Shown here one piece after another: positions 33,197-35,344 of a DNA stretch of 35,344 nt. Position 1 is the stretch's first letter, and every line of letters begins with the position of its first letter. A program made the translations under genes and the position numbers. The stretch is from NCBI GenBank assembly GCA_947564305.1, contig CANOBT010000048.1:1-35344 (forward strand), read 5' to 3'. Under the pieces are notes generated by a model. It ran no database searches. It saw only the letters and a program-made list of their open reading frames with translations, and was not told the origin of the DNA. The DNA comes from an uncultured Lachnospiraceae bacterium. GTDB lineage: Bacteria; Bacillota_A; Clostridia; Lachnospirales; Lachnospiraceae.

Positions 33197-33223
33197 TGCA
33201 ACATTATGGTAAGGAATGTTGCA
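33197..33223 (-). repeat. Right recombination site of invertible segment
   Basis: A 27-base site in the opposite orientation to the left one: perfect inverted arms TGCAACATT and AATGTTGCA around the centre ATGGTAAGG. It differs from the left site by one base in one arm. Confidence 0.88.
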
Positions 33224-33505
33224 TTTTTATTTTGCCCATTTTTTATCTCCCTATTCCAGTCTGTGAAAAGATGGTTTCTGCTGTGCCGGGAATACAACTG
33301 CTTTTCACTTCATCCGTAACCGGCAGATAATCTTTACCACTGACAAAAAGTGCAGATTTTGCTAAAATAACAGCAAACCTGCACTTTGACAATAAATGCA
33401 TATTTATGAGAGTACTTAAAATATATCTCTGCCAGACACACGGATATCTTCCCATAGCGAACAAGGTAAGGATGTCAGAGATTATTTCTGGCGCGGAGCC
33501 TTGGG
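33224..33505. other. Gene-free region between the switch and the Rpn-like gene
   Basis: No credible gene. A 73-codon minus-strand frame here has no ribosome site and no protein-like character. The region contains the terminator at 33347-33387. Confidence 0.6.
33347..33387 (-). terminator. Terminator of the Rpn-like gene
   Basis: AAAGTGCAGATTTTGCT and AGCAAACCTGCACTTT form a near-perfect 16-base stem with an eight-base loop. On the minus strand it is followed by a T run, the normal form of an intrinsic terminator, about 120 bases after the 33506 stop. Confidence 0.7.
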
Positions 33506-34360
33506 TTACACAATGCCGAATTCCTCATACAGCCCCTTCCGCGCCGCTTTATCCGCAGCCGCCCTCTCGGCATCGCTGATCCGTCCCCGTGACAGAAGCT
33601 CCTTTATCAGCTCTCCCAATCTGTCCTCGCCTTCCTCACGGCCCTCTTCCCTGAACATCTGCATAGTCTCTGCTTCATTATATTCCGTGATGCACATATC
33701 CTTCACCTCCGCCCTGTTTCCCACCAGGAACCCCTTGATCTCGAAGTCCTCCGGCATGTGGTCTATGGCCCTGTCTACGGCTTCCTCTATCCCTGTGTCT
33801 TTCCTGTTCCTTCGGATTTCCTCCACGAACCATGTGTACTCCGACAATGGCCTGCAGGCTTCCATCAGTTCCCTGTTACGGCCATAGTTGACATTAATCA
33901 TTCTGACCCTGACTTCCACATCGGAACTGGCGGCGTCTAAGCCTTCCGGAAACGCATCGCTGAGCCTGAGCACCTCATCCTCATGCTCCTCTGTGCCGTT
34001 ATAGAACACTGCCAGCCTGGGAACCGGAAGCGGCACAATTTTTTTCCCATATATATTCAGCGTATGGGCGTGGATGTATTTGTCATAGAGTTTTCCCAGG
34101 TACATCAGCTCCCTCACGGGCATGTTGGGATTGTATGTGCTCTGATGCTCATAGAGGCTCATGTGGCAGTGGAGCAGAAACGCCACGTCGTTCTTCATCC
34201 CCATGTACACGGCATCGCTGATTGTCGTAATCTCGATCTCCTCCGGGTCGGTGTAGCCTGTCCCGTTCACCGCATTATAGAGACTGAGCGTCCATTTCCT
34301 GTTCTCCTCGCGGCCAAATAAAAAACAGAAGAGCCGGTCCTTGTGTTCCTTGTTTACCAT
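33506..34360 (-). CDS. Rpn-family (PD-(D/E)XK) recombination-promoting nuclease/transposase-like protein
   Basis: A 284-residue protein from ATG 34360, which follows GGAGGG by six bases; the longer frame to 34405 lacks such a site. NDVAFLLHCHMSLYEHQSTYN carries the aspartate and E-x-Q of the PD-(D/E)XK nuclease fold typical of Rpn/YhgA-like proteins, followed by PNMPVRELMYLGKLYDKYI, a conserved helix of the group. The acidic C-terminal tail (MFREEGREEGEDRLGELIKELL) is a helical extension common in clostridial members. E. coli Rpn proteins are calcium-stimulated nucleases that promote RecA-independent recombination; the role in Clostridia is uncertain. It stands alone between the two flagellin genes with its own terminator. 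Confidence 0.85.
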   Translation of the reverse strand: MVNKEHKDRLFCFLFGREENRKWTLSLYNAVNGTGYTDPEEIEITTISDAVYMGMKNDVAFLLHCHMSLYEHQSTYNPNMPVRELMYLGKLYDKYIHAHTLNIYGKKIVPLPVPRLAVFYNGTEEHEDEVLRLSDAFPEGLDAASSDVEVRVRMINVNYGRNRELMEACRPLSEYTWFVEEIRRNRKDTGIEEAVDRAIDHMPEDFEIKGFLVGNRAEVKDMCITEYNEAETMQMFREEGREEGEDRLGELIKELLSRGRISDAERAAADKAARKGLYEEFGIV

Positions 34361-34661
34361 GATTTTCCCTCCGTCTGTCGCGCTGCCCGGCGCTTCGTTT
34401 TGCATGGTTTTTCGTTTACTGTCCGGACAGACAGCAGTATTTATCTTTCGTGAGGGATTTTTTGATTTTATCTTTGTTTTTATCTTAACACAGAATCAGG
34501 AATGTGACAATAATTCTCCACTATTATTGTTCCCTACAAAATTAGTAAATTTCATCATTTCTGCTTTATTAAGATATAAAATGTTGCCAAAGAGGCACAT
34601 CCCCAAAAGGATGTGCCTCTTCTTTAAGACTTTTGTACCCCGTTTAAAGCTCTCACAGAAC
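34361..34661. other. Intergenic region between Rpn-like gene and second flagellin
   Basis: No gene is seen. It contains a 12-base palindrome CTGTCCGGACAG near 34421, an AT-rich stretch at 34440-34500 likely to hold the Rpn promoter, and the flagellin terminator at 34591-34620. Confidence 0.5.
34591..34620 (-). terminator. Terminator of the second flagellin gene
   Basis: AGAGGCACATCC and GGATGTGCCTCT form a perfect 12-base stem with a six-base loop, about 42 bases after the flagellin stop codon. Only three T follow on the minus strand, so it may act from both sides. Confidence 0.7.
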
Positions 34662-35288
34662 TTAACCAAGCAGTGACAGAACACCCTGGTTCGCCTGATT
34701 GGACTGCGCCAACATAGCCTGACCTGCCTGAGCAAGAATCTGGTTGTTGGAGTAGCTGACCATCTGAGTAGCCATGTCTGTATCACGGATAGCGGACTCA
34801 GCGCTCTGAGTATTCTCCACTACGTTGTCCAGGTTGTTGATGGTGTGCTCCAGACGGTTCTGGATGGCACCCAGGGATGCCCTCTGGTTGGATACCATCT
34901 GCAGAGCTGCCGCAACGGTGTCGATAGCAGCGGTTGCATTGGTGCTGGTATCGCCGCTTACGTCCAGGCCGTTGATGCCAAGGGCTCTTGCGCTCATCAT
35001 GGCAACATTCATGTTGATCTTGTTGTCGGATGAGGAGTCTGCACCTACATGGAGACTCAAGTCTACTGCATCATTCATGTCGGAGAAGGTTTCGATCTTC
35101 AAAACGGTTCCGCCTGCCAAAGTGTTACCCAATTCATCCTGCGATGTGTTAGTCAGACCATTAGCAGTAGTAGTACGTGTGTCATCAATTGCCGCCTCGT
35201 AATAAGAACTGATGGTCTTAATATCTGTACCCAAGTCCTGCTTAATGGCAGCCATCATCTCATCCAAAGATGCGAATGCTTTTACAGA
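34662..35288 (-). pseudogene. Second flagellin, 5'-truncated
   Basis: The C-terminal 208 or so codons of a flagellin. They match the full-length gene closely over the conserved end (NQRASLGAIQNRLEHTI to NQGVLSLLG) and differ in the variable part (TRTTTANGLTN). Homology ends abruptly before SVKAFASL; an in-frame TGA sits at 35289-35291, and the remaining 56 bases to the window edge are unrelated to flagellin. The N-terminal D0/D1 segment needed for export and polymerisation is absent. An internal ATG gives a 201-codon frame, but there is no ribosome site. A mobile element insertion, a deletion, or a recombination junction just beyond the edge could explain it. As shown, it cannot make functional flagellin, though it may serve as a donor for gene conversion. 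Confidence 0.85.
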
Positions 35289-35344
35289 TCACGGTAAACG
35301 CACGATTTTGTGTCTATCCGCCAAAGAAGAAATCTGATATATTA

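Larger units (their letters stand above)
32451..33223. other. Predicted invertible DNA segment (flagellar phase switch)
   Basis: A 773-base segment bounded by inverted copies of a 27-base tyrosine-recombinase-type site. It contains its own small tyrosine recombinase gene and, at the right end, an outward sigma-28-type promoter. The csrA-like gene starts 97 bases beyond the left edge. In the orientation shown, the promoter reads away from csrA and flagellin; after inversion it would read into them. The layout copies Salmonella hin-fljBA, although the recombinase is not a serine invertase. An alternative is a small transposon with terminal inverted repeats. Confidence 0.75.

Noticed and set aside
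32451..33223. Integrated phage or conjugative element
   Set aside because: Sites are inverted, not direct, and no other mobile-element genes lie between them.
33243..33464. 73-codon minus-strand frame
   Set aside because: No ribosome site, no recognisable features, and it overlaps the Rpn terminator hairpin.
35289..35344. Identification of the DNA at the truncated flagellin as a named insertion sequence end
   Set aside because: Only 56 bases are visible and I recognise no terminal repeat.

Overview
The window looks like a chromosomal accessory region of a motile Gram-positive anaerobe, most likely a gut clostridium of the Lachnospiraceae type. The signs are the Clostridia-style flagellins, a CsrA-type regulator encoded beside flagellin, CDP-glycerol (teichoic-acid-type) chemistry, strong AGGAGG-type ribosome sites, and an Rpn-type PD-(D/E)XK gene. 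Taxonomy is inferred from gene content only. Most genes lie on the minus strand, so the text runs from the right end of each block leftwards.

Positions 1-8967: a glycan-modification operon read leftwards from a sigma-28-type flagellar promoter with consensus elements (8941-8967). In order it encodes an FGGY-family sugar/polyol kinase, an iron-containing alcohol dehydrogenase, a CTP-type nucleotidyltransferase and a TagB/TagF-like polyol-phosphate transferase. These four could form a pathway that makes and transfers a CDP-activated polyol phosphate. They are followed by a LbH acetyltransferase split by a frameshift in a run of eight G, a family-2 glycosyltransferase, an NAD-dependent epimerase and a radical SAM protein cut by the window edge.

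Positions 9347-12043: a degraded patch. It holds a large unrecognised gene that needs one frameshift to be read in full, and a fragment of an McrB-like AAA+ ATPase.

Positions 12108-23132: a second surface-glycan block. It has a glycosyltransferase with a helical C-terminal region, a 1315-residue protein that fuses a metallophosphoesterase, a TagD-like cytidylyltransferase, a Gfo/Idh oxidoreductase and a glycerophosphodiesterase, and two large proteins resembling CDP-glycerol glycerophosphotransferases, one ending in a propeller-like region. Several genes carry in-frame or frame-changing tandem repeats.

Positions 23176-29588: an Uma2 remnant, then a compact three-gene minus-strand operon (putative zinc metalloprotease, FRG-domain protein, Cys-rich PD-(D/E)XK-like protein) that looks like an uncharacterised defence or toxin-type system.

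Positions 29909-35344: the flagellin region. A full flagellin gene is preceded by a CsrA-like gene, and its leader carries two good CsrA sites. Just upstream lies a 0.77 kb segment bounded by inverted 27-bp recombination sites. It contains a small tyrosine recombinase gene and an outward-facing sigma-28-type promoter. As drawn, that promoter points away from csrA-flagellin; inversion would point it at them. This is the architecture of the Salmonella Hin switch, but with a recombinase of an unrelated family. Further right are an Rpn-like gene and a second flagellin whose 5' part is replaced by unrelated DNA.
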